Shown here: positions 8,274-15,971 of the stretch, piece by piece
Position numbering within the stretch: the first letter of the stretch is position 1
Layout: each line of letters starts with the position of its first letter
DNA from: an uncultured Christensenellaceae bacterium
GTDB taxonomy: Bacteria > Bacillota > Clostridia > Christensenellales > CAG-138
Length of the DNA stretch: 17,989 bases
Direction of reading: 5' to 3'
Assembly (NCBI GenBank): GCA_902475645.1
Contig: CABSAH010000015.1
Span: 1-17,989, forward strand
Notes under the pieces: model-generated
Told to the model about the DNA's origin: nothing
Databases searched by the model: none
Seen by the model: the letters and a program-made list of their open reading frames with translations, nothing else
Translations under genes and position numbers: made by a program

Positions 8274-9668
8274 ATGCTTACCCCAAAAGAAACCAGACTC
8301 GTGTTGGAGAATGCATTAGCCATGGGTGTTGATTTTGCCGAAGTATTTTTTGAGGATAGGGAGGATGTTACTATCAACTACGATGGCATGGTGGACGGTG
8401 TAGCCGGCATACACATCTATGGCGCAGGTCTCTATATGATGCTTGGCACACGGCGGGTGTATGTTTATACCAGCGAACCTAAGCTGGACTCCCTGACGGA
8501 GGCCGTTCGGATTGGCTGTGGATTGCTTCGTTTATCGGGGAATAAGAACATTAGTATGAGTCATTTCGTAGAACTTTCGCTAACAAATCCATGCCCAGTA
8601 AAAATTTACCCAGGCACAGTAAGCCATGCAAAAAAGATAGCCATTTTAAAAGATGCTAATAAAGCTGCTCACGACATAAGTACAGCTGTGAAGAACATAA
8701 AGATCACCTATTTTGATAGGGATCAGCGTATTATAGTAGCTAATACGGAGGGTCTTTGGGCTGAGGATAGGCGTGTAACTGGGCGTATACGTTTTATACC
8801 GGTCGTATCGAATGAGTATGGCACAGCTAGTCACTTTTTTGATTGCTGCGCCAGCGCAGGTTTTGAGATGTTTGAAAGCGAAACCCATATAGATAGGCTT
8901 AAAAAGACAATAACAAGAATGGAGAATTCCATTACTGCAAGAGAGGCTCCAAGCGCACGCGTAAGCGTTATATTAGAAGGCGGTTGCTGTTCAGGCACAT
9001 TTTTTCATGAGGCATGTGGTCACCAGCTTGAAACAACGACTCTTGCAAGGGGCGGTATGTTCTTTGACAGGAGAGGAGAAATGATAGCCTCACCCAAAGT
9101 GACGCTTATAGATGACGGAACGATGCCAGGAATGTACGGCTCGTCAAGTATAGACGATGAAGGGATGCCAAGGCAAAAGAATGTGCTTATAGAAAATGGC
9201 ATATTAAAGGGTTTTATGGCGGACAGGCTTGGGGCGCTCAAACTAAAAGTACCTCGCACAGGCAGTGGTAGGAGGCAGGATTATGCCCATGCTCCGGGTG
9301 CGCGCATGAGCAACACGTACATTGCCCTAGGCACGGATGATGAGGATGCTATGATACGAGATACAGAGGAGGGGATTTTCGTCACTGAGATAGGCGGGGG
9401 GACTGGGGGACGGGAGTTTACCTTGTTTGCAAGTACGGCATATTGGATAAAGCATGGTGAAATAGTATGTCAGGTAAAGGGGGCCATGCTACTTGGTCGG
9501 GGAGACGAAACCATGAAAAAGATAGACCGAGTTGGCAAAAAATTAATTATAGATAAAGACGGGGGCTCATTCTGTGGGGCAGATTCGGGTTTTTGTGCTA
9601 CTACCACAAGCGGCGCACGTATAAGGATAGCGGAAATGGTAATTGGAGGCAAGGGAGGTAAAATATGA
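8274..9668 (+). CDS. tldD: TldD-like zinc metalloprotease subunit
   Basis: This is the catalytic subunit of the TldD/TldE protease, which in Escherichia coli acts on unfolded peptides, processing microcin B17 and degrading CcdA. The 464-residue product has the HExxxH motif HEACGH at 245-250 within FFHEACGHQLE. The third zinc ligand expected near the C-terminus is present as Cys434 in FCGADSG. The N-terminal half has the usual TldD/PmbA fold region, including AGIHIYGAGLY. The ATG at 8274 was chosen because GGAGGA lies 4 bases upstream; the ATG at 8262, overlapping the oppF stop, is a weaker alternative. Placement right after a complete peptide importer implies that it cleaves imported peptides in the cytoplasm. 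That is inference: no substrate gene is seen. Confidence 0.92.
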   Translation: MLTPKETRLVLENALAMGVDFAEVFFEDREDVTINYDGMVDGVAGIHIYGAGLYMMLGTRRVYVYTSEPKLDSLTEAVRIGCGLLRLSGNKNISMSHFVELSLTNPCPVKIYPGTVSHAKKIAILKDANKAAHDISTAVKNIKITYFDRDQRIIVANTEGLWAEDRRVTGRIRFIPVVSNEYGTASHFFDCCASAGFEMFESETHIDRLKKTITRMENSITAREAPSARVSVILEGGCCSGTFFHEACGHQLETTTLARGGMFFDRRGEMIASPKVTLIDDGTMPGMYGSSSIDDEGMPRQKNVLIENGILKGFMADRLGALKLKVPRTGSGRRQDYAHAPGARMSNTYIALGTDDEDAMIRDTEEGIFVTEIGGGTGGREFTLFASTAYWIKHGEIVCQVKGAMLLGRGDETMKKIDRVGKKLIIDKDGGSFCGADSGFCATTTSGARIRIAEMVIGGKGGKI

Positions 9669-11008
9669 TAGATCTTTCCTCATACGAGCGCGCGATGGCG
9701 GCGCTGCCCAGGGACATGACTCATGCTGAGGTAAACGCTGAGCGGATAAACGAAATCACAATAAAAGTGAAATGTGGTGAAATAGTTGATAGCAAGGCAT
9801 TTACAAGAACAAGGCTATATGTGCGCGCAGGTGCCGAGCATACGGGCACAGTATACACGGAAGACCTGGATAAGGATGCAATGGCTGTTTTGCATCAGGC
9901 ATTGGAAAATTCCCGCTTTTCGAATACGGCCGCGCCAGAGCCTATGAACGAAGGAATTGGCGAAAGTATATCTTGCCAGTTTGAGGATGAAGGAGTGGAG
10001 GAAATGCTACGCTTTTGCGCGGCTGCAGAAAATGCTGCCGGGAGTGAGCGGGTGACAGAGTGCTGCGTAACTGCGATTTCCCGAGAGATGAGGACACTAA
10101 ACTCGCTTGGCTTTGATGCTAGTTCTAAAACGAGGCATATTGCGGCATCTCTTAGTGTGAACCTTGAAAGAAGAGGTTCTTATAGCGTTGAGGGAGAGGC
10201 CTATATTAGTGCAAAAAGCCTTTTGTTGATGTCGGCTGAAGCCTTGGCTAAAGCTGCTATTGAAAATGCCGAAAGCATAGACGGCGGCGGGCTTCCCGCT
10301 ATACAAATTCCATGTGGGAAATACGATGTGGTACTTTCGGCGCATGTGATGCGTAATATTCTTATGACAGCGTGGCAAGCCTTTTCAGGTGAACTCATAG
10401 GCAAAGGTGCTTCCTGCTTTAAAGGCGCAGGAGAGATGGTTGGGAGTAGAGTTCTCACTCTTATAAATGCACCAACCCATCCAATGCTGGGACAGCAGTG
10501 GCTCATGGACTCTGAAGGAACTGTAGTTAAAGAAACTACAATTGTAGAAAAGGGGGTCATAGTCATGCCCCTTTATACCCTTTCCTCTGGTGTTGCGGCA
10601 GGACAGTACTCCACGGGTAGCGCAGGGCGTACCGCCCGCATGACTGGGGATCTCCCAATCACTCTTACAACTGTTCCTGCACTTATATACTTTAAGCCTG
10701 AAGACGTGGCGCGGGCTCAACTGATTTCACGTATGAACACAGGGCTTTTACTCACTTATTCCCTCGATCTTTTTCACTCCATAAACGTGGCTTCTGGTGC
10801 GTTTTCCATACCATGCGGCGGAGTGTATTACGAAAATGGTCGGCCCATAGGAACGATTTCACAAATGACTATGGTGGGGAGTCTAAATGAACTTTGGACA
10901 AATATTGAGGCTGTAGGCTCAGATCTTGGTTTTGATGATTTTTATCTTAAAACCTACTGCGTAGGCAGTCCTTCTGCTCTTGCGCGTGGGCTGATATTCA
11001 CCTCGTAA
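9665..11008 (+). CDS. tldE: TldE/PmbA-like non-catalytic protease subunit
   Basis: This 447-residue partner of TldD belongs to the TldE (PmbA) branch. It shares the family fold but has no HExxxH, as expected for the subunit that completes the chamber of the heterodimer without binding zinc. Recognisable stretches include FDASSKTRHIAASLSVNLER and a C-terminal GSPSALARGL. It overlaps tldD by 4 bp (ATGA at 9665-9668), with GGAGGTAAA upstream. This tight overlap fits equal expression of the two subunits. It is the last gene of the operon; no convincing terminator follows. The product is full length for the family. Confidence 0.9.
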   Translation: MIDLSSYERAMAALPRDMTHAEVNAERINEITIKVKCGEIVDSKAFTRTRLYVRAGAEHTGTVYTEDLDKDAMAVLHQALENSRFSNTAAPEPMNEGIGESISCQFEDEGVEEMLRFCAAAENAAGSERVTECCVTAISREMRTLNSLGFDASSKTRHIAASLSVNLERRGSYSVEGEAYISAKSLLLMSAEALAKAAIENAESIDGGGLPAIQIPCGKYDVVLSAHVMRNILMTAWQAFSGELIGKGASCFKGAGEMVGSRVLTLINAPTHPMLGQQWLMDSEGTVVKETTIVEKGVIVMPLYTLSSGVAAGQYSTGSAGRTARMTGDLPITLTTVPALIYFKPEDVARAQLISRMNTGLLLTYSLDLFHSINVASGAFSIPCGGVYYENGRPIGTISQMTMVGSLNELWTNIEAVGSDLGFDDFYLKTYCVGSPSALARGLIFTS

Positions 11009-11500
11009 TACGAAAGAGAAGCACTTTACGAAGTCGAAGGTGGGGGGGCCAGTGTCGCTGGTGGTGATACGCTCGTTAAATCGGGCAGCCGTATCTACGC
11101 ATGACTTGACATTCCGAAGGCGGTGTAAATCGTCTTTGACGGTCTTAAACTTGCCATAAAATGACTTTAATCGGATGGTTGTTGTGTAACCTCACGGGAG
11201 TTTCACACCTGCATGGTTCTCATGCAGCCCTGCACTTTGCCTGCGACGCTTTGAACGCCCGGACTGTGGCTGTAAGGGAGTATCATTATGTATTCTGCGC
11301 GTCGTTGCCCGCAAGCTGCCAGTTTGCTTTGCGGCGTTAGTGTAGGCTGCTTGTTCTCACTTTTGCCAAGTAGTTTTGAGATAGTTTTTGAATAATCTTC
11401 AAAGCACATAGCTGCGAGTAAAGTCAAGCAGGCAATATATCGCACCCTCGCATCGGCAATCCCGCAAAGCCAACAACCGCCCGAATCTACAATAGGTGCG
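11009..11500. other. Gene-poor stretch, probably remnant or foreign DNA
   Basis: There is no credible full gene here. The - strand holds a short open stretch (about 11040-11185 on the + strand) that reads like protein but has no start or ribosome site and runs into antisense tldE. Visible structure: a perfect 7-bp hairpin, CTGCATG/CATGCAG (11209-11215 and 11221-11227, loop GTTCT), a 6-bp inverted repeat, GATACG/CGTATC (11066-11071 and 11090-11095), and a run of seven G at about 11042. Base composition is mixed. It may be a decayed mobile element or an untranslated RNA; I cannot name it. Confidence 0.4.
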
Positions 11501-11526
11501 AAAAAAGATGGGCATATTATCCCATC
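11501..11526 (-). terminator. Rho-independent terminator of the ECF operon
   Basis: On the - strand, GATGGG (11526-11521) pairs with CCCATC (11512-11507) around an 8-base loop, followed by six T (11506-11501). The stop codon of the S-component gene lies inside the loop, so the hairpin closes the operon immediately. Confidence 0.8.
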
Positions 11527-12395
11527 CCCTCCAGCCCGAACTTCACCCTTACGCGGTTCAGCTTTTTTATCCACGGCGTGCCGAGCGCCCACAGCACAAG
11601 AAATGTGCAAAGCCCGTGGCACAGGTCAAAGAAAAAACTTGAAGCATAGGCCGCGGCAACGGTTTGCCATGTTATCGGGTTTATGTATCCTATTATGTAA
11701 TAAAGGTTCATCACCCACCCGTAGCCAAAGCCCGTAAGCAGCCCGAATATGCATAGGCGCATAGAGGCGCGGTCGGTTATGCCGCGCACATAGTGCAGCA
11801 TATCCCCGCGCGATGTGTCGGCGGGGCATAGGGTATCCCACACGGGCGAGGTAAAATGCCGCCGCTGCTTTCCGCGCCCGAAGAAGCCCGCCTTTTGCAG
11901 CCGCCCCGCTATAAGCCCTATCATGCCCCAGCAGAACATCTGCCACGGCGTCCACGGCCCCTGCCCGAATATGAAATTGGATACAAAGCCCGTTAGCGCG
12001 CCCGTCATAAAGCCCGCCTCAGGCCCGAAGGCAACGGCGGTGATTATCACTATTGCAGACACGGGCTTGAAATTGGGCAGCGGTATAAGCTGAAACACCG
12101 TCCGCCCCACAACGCCCAGCGCCGCCATTACCGCAAGCGGCACCATCTCCCGCGCGCGCGGCCGCCTGCGCTCGAATTTAAGAAAAAACGGCACGCTGCA
12201 CGAGGCAAGGAACACAAGCCCCATTATTATATCCGAATTCATGGCGACCCTGTCCCAAAAGCTCAGCTCCCCATACGGGCTTATGGCTGCCCTGTGCGCG
12301 TGATAATACGAAAAGGCGATAAGCAGCACGCAAAGCACCGCAACCGTAACGCCCATTACCGCGCCGCCGCGCTTTATTGCATCAGCTTTATGCAT
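11517..12395 (-). CDS. ECF transporter S component, predicted cobalamin or corrinoid-precursor specificity
   Basis: This 292-residue membrane protein is the substrate-binding subunit of an energy-coupling factor vitamin importer. The N-terminal helix (about 15-35), a second helix pair, and a hydrophobic core with GPEAGFMTGALTGFVSNFIF and GPWTPWQMFCWGMIGLIAG are typical of one branch of S components. It is longer than most S components (about 180-200), with a charged insertion at about 165-205. The start at 12395 was chosen because AGGAGG lies upstream, overlapping the ATPase gene by 22 bp; an ATG at 12356 is less well supported. The B12 riboswitch at the head of the operon suggests the substrate is cobalamin or a precursor. 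The assignment is from context, not from binding residues. Confidence 0.8.
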   Translation of the reverse strand: MHKADAIKRGGAVMGVTVAVLCVLLIAFSYYHAHRAAISPYGELSFWDRVAMNSDIIMGLVFLASCSVPFFLKFERRRPRAREMVPLAVMAALGVVGRTVFQLIPLPNFKPVSAIVIITAVAFGPEAGFMTGALTGFVSNFIFGQGPWTPWQMFCWGMIGLIAGRLQKAGFFGRGKQRRHFTSPVWDTLCPADTSRGDMLHYVRGITDRASMRLCIFGLLTGFGYGWVMNLYYIIGYINPITWQTVAAAYASSFFFDLCHGLCTFLVLWALGTPWIKKLNRVRVKFGLEGMG

Positions 12396-13984
12396 TGCTC
12401 CGCAACCTCCTCGCTCGTTATGCAGCCGGGCGCAATATCGCCCGCTATGCGGTTGGCGTCTGTGGTATAAAATCTGTTCCCGCCGAAAAAGCCGTGCGGC
12501 TCGCTGCGCGATATTATGCCCCCATCGAACATCATTGCGCATTCGTCCGCGTACTGTGCCGCAAAGTCAACATCGTGCGTAACGGCCAATATAGCCGCTC
12601 CGTCACGGCAAAGGCCTTTCAGCATTTTGGCAAGCTCCCGCTTTGCGTATGCGTCCAGCCCCTTTGTAGGCTCGTCCAGCAGCAGCACGTTTGCATTTCT
12701 AAGCAAAAGCTTGCCTATTGCAAGGCGCTGTGTTTCCCCGCCCGAAAGGTCGTAGGGGTGCGAATCGAACAGCTCGCTCAGCTCAAGCCGCTCCGCCATG
12801 GCTCTTGCGCGCGCCTCGTCGCCCTCCGCCGCGTCCGTAAGCTCGCCATGCACAGTATCCGCAACGAACAGCGTGCGCGCATTCTGCGGCAGCATGCATA
12901 GCTTTTTATCCTTATTCAGCTTTACCTTGCCGCGATACGCCCTGTTCAGCCCGCACAGCACCGAAAGCAGCGTGCTTTTGCCCGCGCCGTTGCCGCCCAC
13001 AAGGCACATAAGCTCCCCTTCGCAAAGCGTTATATCCGCCCCGCGCAGCACGTCCGCGCCCTTGGCATCATAGCGGAACCAAAGCTCCTTTGCGCTTAGC
13101 ACGGGTTTACCGCTATTTGGTGCGGGTATATCAAGCATCTGTGCCTTTTTATCGCCAAGCATATCCTTTAGCCCCATGCGCGCATCGCGCACGGTAAGCG
13201 GCAGATTCTCCCGCCCCAATGCGGCGAATATCCTAACGGGTGCACTCATGCCGAAAAACAGCCTGTCCCGCTCCCCGCCCGCGCAAAGCTTGCGCACCGT
13301 TTCACGCGGCTCGCCTTGGCTTATTATGCGCCCGCGCTCCATTACGGCTATCTTATCCGCCGTTGGCAATACCTGTTCAAGCCTATGCTCGGTTATAAGC
13401 ACGGCAACGCCAAGCTCGCGGTTTATCCTGCCCACAGCATCCAGCAGCTCCCGCGCGGCAAGCGGATCGAGCATGGCGGTGGGCTCATCCAATATAAGCA
13501 GCCGCGGGTCCATCGCAAGCGCGCCCGCAAGGTTTAGCATCTGCTTCTGCCCGCCCGAAAGGGTATGCGTTTTGCTCCTAAACCAGCCTTCCATGCCAAA
13601 AAACGCCGCCATTTCCGCCACGCGCCGCCTTATTACGCCAACGCTCAGTCCCATGCATTCAAGGCCAAACGCAAGTTCATGCCAAACGTAGTCCGTAACT
13701 ATCTGATTATCGGGGTTCTGCTGAACAAAGCCTATCTCCGCTGCGGCGCGCTTTGTGTCAAGCTTCTCTATCGCCGTGTCGTCGTAGGCTATGCTCCCCT
13801 GCCGCGTTCCCGCGGGGGTAAGCTCCGGCTTTATTTGGCGTATAAGCGTTGTTTTGCCGCAGCCGGACGCGCCCGTCAGCAGCACATATTCTCCTTCTTT
13901 TATTTCAAGCGACGCATCCGTAAGCGCCTGCCGTTTCGCGCCCGCATATGTAAAGCTTACTCCGTCAATCCGCACAAGCGCCAT
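12374..13984 (-). CDS. ecfA: ECF transporter fused double ATPase (A-A')
   Basis: This 536-residue cytoplasmic protein contains both ABC ATPases of an ECF importer in one chain. First half: Walker A GASGCGKTT (about 38-46), Q-loop VQQNPDNQIV, signature LSGGQKQML, Walker B LLILDEPTAML, H-loop ITEHRLEQV. Second half: Walker A GGNGAGKST (about 333-341), Q-loop MLPQNARTLF, signature LSGGETQRL, Walker B VLLLDEPTKGLD, H-loop AVTHDVDFA. Both sites look competent. AAGGAGG precedes the ATG at 13984, which lies 28 bp inside ecfT; the 3' end overlaps the S-component start. Such overlaps indicate a single translationally coupled T-AA'-S unit. Confidence 0.93.
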   Translation of the reverse strand: MALVRIDGVSFTYAGAKRQALTDASLEIKEGEYVLLTGASGCGKTTLIRQIKPELTPAGTRQGSIAYDDTAIEKLDTKRAAAEIGFVQQNPDNQIVTDYVWHELAFGLECMGLSVGVIRRRVAEMAAFFGMEGWFRSKTHTLSGGQKQMLNLAGALAMDPRLLILDEPTAMLDPLAARELLDAVGRINRELGVAVLITEHRLEQVLPTADKIAVMERGRIISQGEPRETVRKLCAGGERDRLFFGMSAPVRIFAALGRENLPLTVRDARMGLKDMLGDKKAQMLDIPAPNSGKPVLSAKELWFRYDAKGADVLRGADITLCEGELMCLVGGNGAGKSTLLSVLCGLNRAYRGKVKLNKDKKLCMLPQNARTLFVADTVHGELTDAAEGDEARARAMAERLELSELFDSHPYDLSGGETQRLAIGKLLLRNANVLLLDEPTKGLDAYAKRELAKMLKGLCRDGAAILAVTHDVDFAAQYADECAMMFDGGIISRSEPHGFFGGNRFYTTDANRIAGDIAPGCITSEEVAEQCIKLMQ

Positions 13985-14859
13985 ACCGCCGCCTCCTTCA
14001 TCTCCAAAATCGCCCCCATGAGCATAACCGCCGCGAACGCTGCAAGCATCGCCGCGCCGCCCGCATCCATGTCAAGCGCATATATGCGCGGGTAAAACTC
14101 CATGTAGCCGTAGCCGTATATCCTGCCTGCCGTACACACCGCCGCAAGCGAAAGCACAACCGCAATCGTTACGGCGCTTCGCGTATCAAACCTGAACAGA
14201 TGAAACGTTGTGCGCCGCGCCTCGCCGTAGCCGCGCGCACGCATGGAGTCCGCCGTTTCAACCGCCGCCTCCATGCTCATTGTAAGCAGCACGGATAATC
14301 TGCGCATAACCGCGCCCAGCTTTTGCGTAAGCCGCTTCGGCTTGCCGTTAAGCATCGTTTCCGCCGCCGCAATGTCCGCCGCGTCCTTTTTCAGCTTTGG
14401 TATGAACCTTAGCGTCATGGTTATCAGCAGGGCGGTATTTGGCGCAACGTTGCCGAACAGATACAAAAACTTATCGCTCGTCATAACATGCTGATAGCAC
14501 GCGAACCAAACTATTATCGCGCTGAGCGTGCATGCGGATACAAGCCCGTAGCTTATCGCCTCGAACGTTATCCATTGATCGAACAGCATAAAAAGCATTG
14601 TTGCGCCGCGGTGATTGAACAGCGGATTGCCTATTGCTATCAGCAAAAACATTGGCAGCACGAATTTATATGTGTTCGCCGTTTCCCTTCCGCCGCGAAG
14701 CAGTATGCTGAACGCCGTGCCGCCCGCAAGCGAAAGCGCCGCCGCCGCAGGATGCCGGCAGGATAGCGTAAGCCCCACCGCCGCCACGAAATACGCCATG
14801 CTGACACATGGGTGCAGCGCCGCAAAAAAGCCCGGGCGCGGGCGCGAGCCGTGTTCCAT
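13957..14859 (-). CDS. ecfT: ECF transporter transmembrane coupling subunit EcfT
   Basis: This 300-residue integral membrane protein links the ATPases to the S component. Several hydrophobic segments are evident (about 15-55, 65-85, 100-135, 235-300). The cytoplasmic coupling region contains SMRARGYGEARRTTF, with the ARG motif diagnostic of EcfT. The ATG at 14859 was chosen because AAAGGA lies 6 bases upstream; a TTG six codons earlier has no site. It is the first gene after the cobalamin riboswitch terminator, so it is the direct target of that control, and it overlaps the fused ATPase gene by 28 bp. Confidence 0.9.
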   Translation of the reverse strand: MEHGSRPRPGFFAALHPCVSMAYFVAAVGLTLSCRHPAAAALSLAGGTAFSILLRGGRETANTYKFVLPMFLLIAIGNPLFNHRGATMLFMLFDQWITFEAISYGLVSACTLSAIIVWFACYQHVMTSDKFLYLFGNVAPNTALLITMTLRFIPKLKKDAADIAAAETMLNGKPKRLTQKLGAVMRRLSVLLTMSMEAAVETADSMRARGYGEARRTTFHLFRFDTRSAVTIAVVLSLAAVCTAGRIYGYGYMEFYPRIYALDMDAGGAAMLAAFAAVMLMGAILEMKEAAVWRLCGLTE

Positions 14860-14884
14860 ACAGGTTCCTTTCCGCAACGCTTAT

Positions 14885-14923
14885 AAAAAACGGCGGCAGT
14901 TGCAAAAAAAATCGAACTGCCGC
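14885..14923 (-). terminator. Riboswitch expression-platform terminator upstream of ecfT
   Basis: On the - strand, GCGGCAGTT (14923-14915) pairs with AACTGCCGC (14901-14893) across a 13-base, U-rich loop, followed by six T (14890-14885). It lies between the B12-riboswitch aptamer and ecfT, only 26 bp before the start codon. This fits ligand-induced premature termination. The competing antiterminator pairing was not worked out. Confidence 0.78.
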
Positions 14924-14967
14924 GCATAATGCTCATTTTCAAATACCCTGCCTGACGGAAGGGCGTA

Positions 14968-15190
14968 TGCTCAAACGTTCGTAGGTCTTCTGGCTTGCGT
15001 ATAGGGCGTGCAGAAATTGCCGCCTGCGCGGGCGCGTCAGCCTTCTCGGTTTCCCAATGACCGGGCAAACAAAGCCCCTTAGGACGCATCCGCTCAACGC
15101 TTACAGCTTGCAAAAAATCCTGTGCAAGCGCGGGATTTTCACCCGCTTCCCTTGTTGAGCTTCGGGTTTTGCCCGAAGCCACGGCGTTGC
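14968..15190 (-). promoter_or_regulatory. Cobalamin (B12) riboswitch
   Basis: Read on the - strand, the conserved B12 elements appear in order. GGGTGAAAATCCCGC (15144-15130) comes first, then the CTGTAA motif (15106-15101), GGGAAACCGAGAAGG (15055-15041), and the B12 box AGCCAGAAGACCTAC (14995-14981). An upstream GC-rich hairpin, GCTTCGGG/CCCGAAGC, starts the aptamer. Family knowledge: these RNAs bind adenosylcobalamin and repress downstream genes. Here the target is the ecfT-ecfA-S operon. The outer borders are approximate because P1 was not resolved. Confidence 0.93.
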
Positions 15191-15210
15191 TGTATGTTCT
15201 TGTTTGGTCA

Positions 15211-15240
15211 ATTATACCACCCGCAAAGCCTATGGCGCAA
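15211..15240 (-). promoter_or_regulatory. Promoter of the riboswitch-ECF operon
   Basis: On the - strand there is a perfect TATAAT (15216-15211) preceded by TGG (extended -10). An 18-bp spacer separates it from a partial -35, TTGCGC (15240-15235). It lies just upstream of the aptamer. The remaining DNA up to 15396 shows no gene. Confidence 0.65.
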
Positions 15241-15396
15241 TATGGGAAATGCGTGCTTGCCGCTCACCCTCTGCCTATGCAAAAAATGGGGCAAAGCCTT
15301 ATGCCCCGCCCCGTATACAGGGAAGTGAGAATTACTTTGCAAAATTTATTTACACATATCGGAGGAATTGATAAAAATTCATAGAAAACAGTAGGC

Positions 15397-15419
15397 GAAA
15401 AAAGAGCCTTGCGGCTCTT
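15397..15419 (-). terminator. Rho-independent terminator after the mntA-hepT unit
   Basis: On the - strand, AAGAGCC (15419-15413), loop GCAA, GGCTCTT (15408-15402), then a short run of T. It lies 10 bp after the last hepT codon. Confidence 0.82.
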
Positions 15420-15428
15420 GGAATAGCT

Positions 15429-15628
15429 TTATATGTTTTTCAATTTATCTATTAGTTCCGGCAAATCCTCATGGATTATATCCCATATATTTGGCTTAGA
15501 TTGAATACACAGGCTTCCATAAGCATGCTGTTCTGTGAAAAGCTGCCGTATGTATCATAACCATGACAATACTCAATGATTTTTTCGCTATACGATATCA
15601 TCTTTGATATCAAAACTTCATTTCTCAT
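15429..15628 (-). pseudogene. hepT: HepT-like HEPN toxin with internal deletion (inactivated)
   Basis: The N-terminal 47 codons from ATG 15628 read as a HEPN (HepT/DUF86-type) protein, with MRNEVLISKMISYSEKII and later MEACVFNLSQI. The frame then ends at TAA 15476-15478. The true C-terminus, IWDIIHEDLPELIDKLKNI, is present at 15488-15429 in another frame and ends at a TAA in the normal position. Compared with family members of about 105-115 residues, roughly 40-45 central residues are gone, including the RX4-6H motif (LRNRIVHDY-like) needed for RNase activity. Junction sequence ATATAT suggests a deletion between short repeats. The ATG overlaps the mntA end by 11 bp, with no room for independent control. 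Too short for standard gene calling, so easily missed. Confidence 0.82.
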
Positions 15629-15914
15629 ATATCGTAACCCCCGTATCGGCTATTTCGCGTTCTATGAGCGAGCCGTGCTCTATGTGCGACACGTCCAGCA
15701 AATCAACGTCTTTGCCAACGGCGTTTTGCACATCTTCAAGCAGACCTACGAAGCGCATGCCCTTCAGTCCGCTGTCAACCATAATGTCAACGTCGCTTTT
15801 GTCGGTAGCTGTGCCTTTTGCTATGGAACCGAACAAAATCGCTTTTTTTATGTCATGTTCCGAAAACACGGGCGAAAGCCTATCGGTCAGTTCCGCTATG
15901 CTGAGTTGTTCCAT
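15618..15914 (-). CDS. mntA: MntA-like minimal nucleotidyltransferase antitoxin
   Basis: This 98-residue cytoplasmic enzyme belongs to the minimal nucleotidyltransferases that pair with HEPN toxins (type VII toxin-antitoxin). The catalytic signature is GSIAKGTATDKSDVDIMVD (residues 30-48): GS followed by the metal-binding DxD. A third acidic residue is likely in VDLLDV near 71. In characterised pairs, MntA transfers AMP from ATP to a Tyr of HepT and blocks its RNase. The gene looks intact, whereas the partner hepT just downstream is destroyed. AAAGG lies about 11 bases before the ATG at 15914. The unit has its own promoter and terminator. Confidence 0.9.
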   Translation of the reverse strand: MEQLSIAELTDRLSPVFSEHDIKKAILFGSIAKGTATDKSDVDIMVDSGLKGMRFVGLLEDVQNAVGKDVDLLDVSHIEHGSLIEREIADTGVTIYEK

Positions 15915-15943
15915 ATTGCTTACCGCCTTTCTTGCTTTTTTTT

Positions 15944-15971
15944 ATTATACCACCACCAGCCCTTTCCTCAA
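15944..15971 (-). promoter_or_regulatory. Promoter of mntA
   Basis: On the - strand, TATAAT (15949-15944) with a TGG just before it (extended -10) stands 16 bp after TTGAGG (15971-15966). The -35 overlaps the stop codon of the upstream methyltransferase gene. The -10 lies 29 bp before the mntA start. Confidence 0.55.

Noticed and set aside
11203..11622. A 139-codon open frame on the - strand across the end of the S-component gene
   Set aside because: It overlaps about 100 bp of a well-supported gene in another frame, crosses that operon's terminator hairpin, and shows no recognisable domain or ribosome binding site.
12377..14095. Several long + strand open frames opposite the ECF ATPase and EcfT genes
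   Set aside because: They are antisense shadows caused by high GC codon bias. The - strand proteins carry complete, ordered ABC and EcfT motifs.
14640..15182. A 180-codon - strand frame across the riboswitch and ecfT start
   Set aside because: It runs through the conserved B12 aptamer and terminator and has no domain similarity. The RNA elements explain the region.
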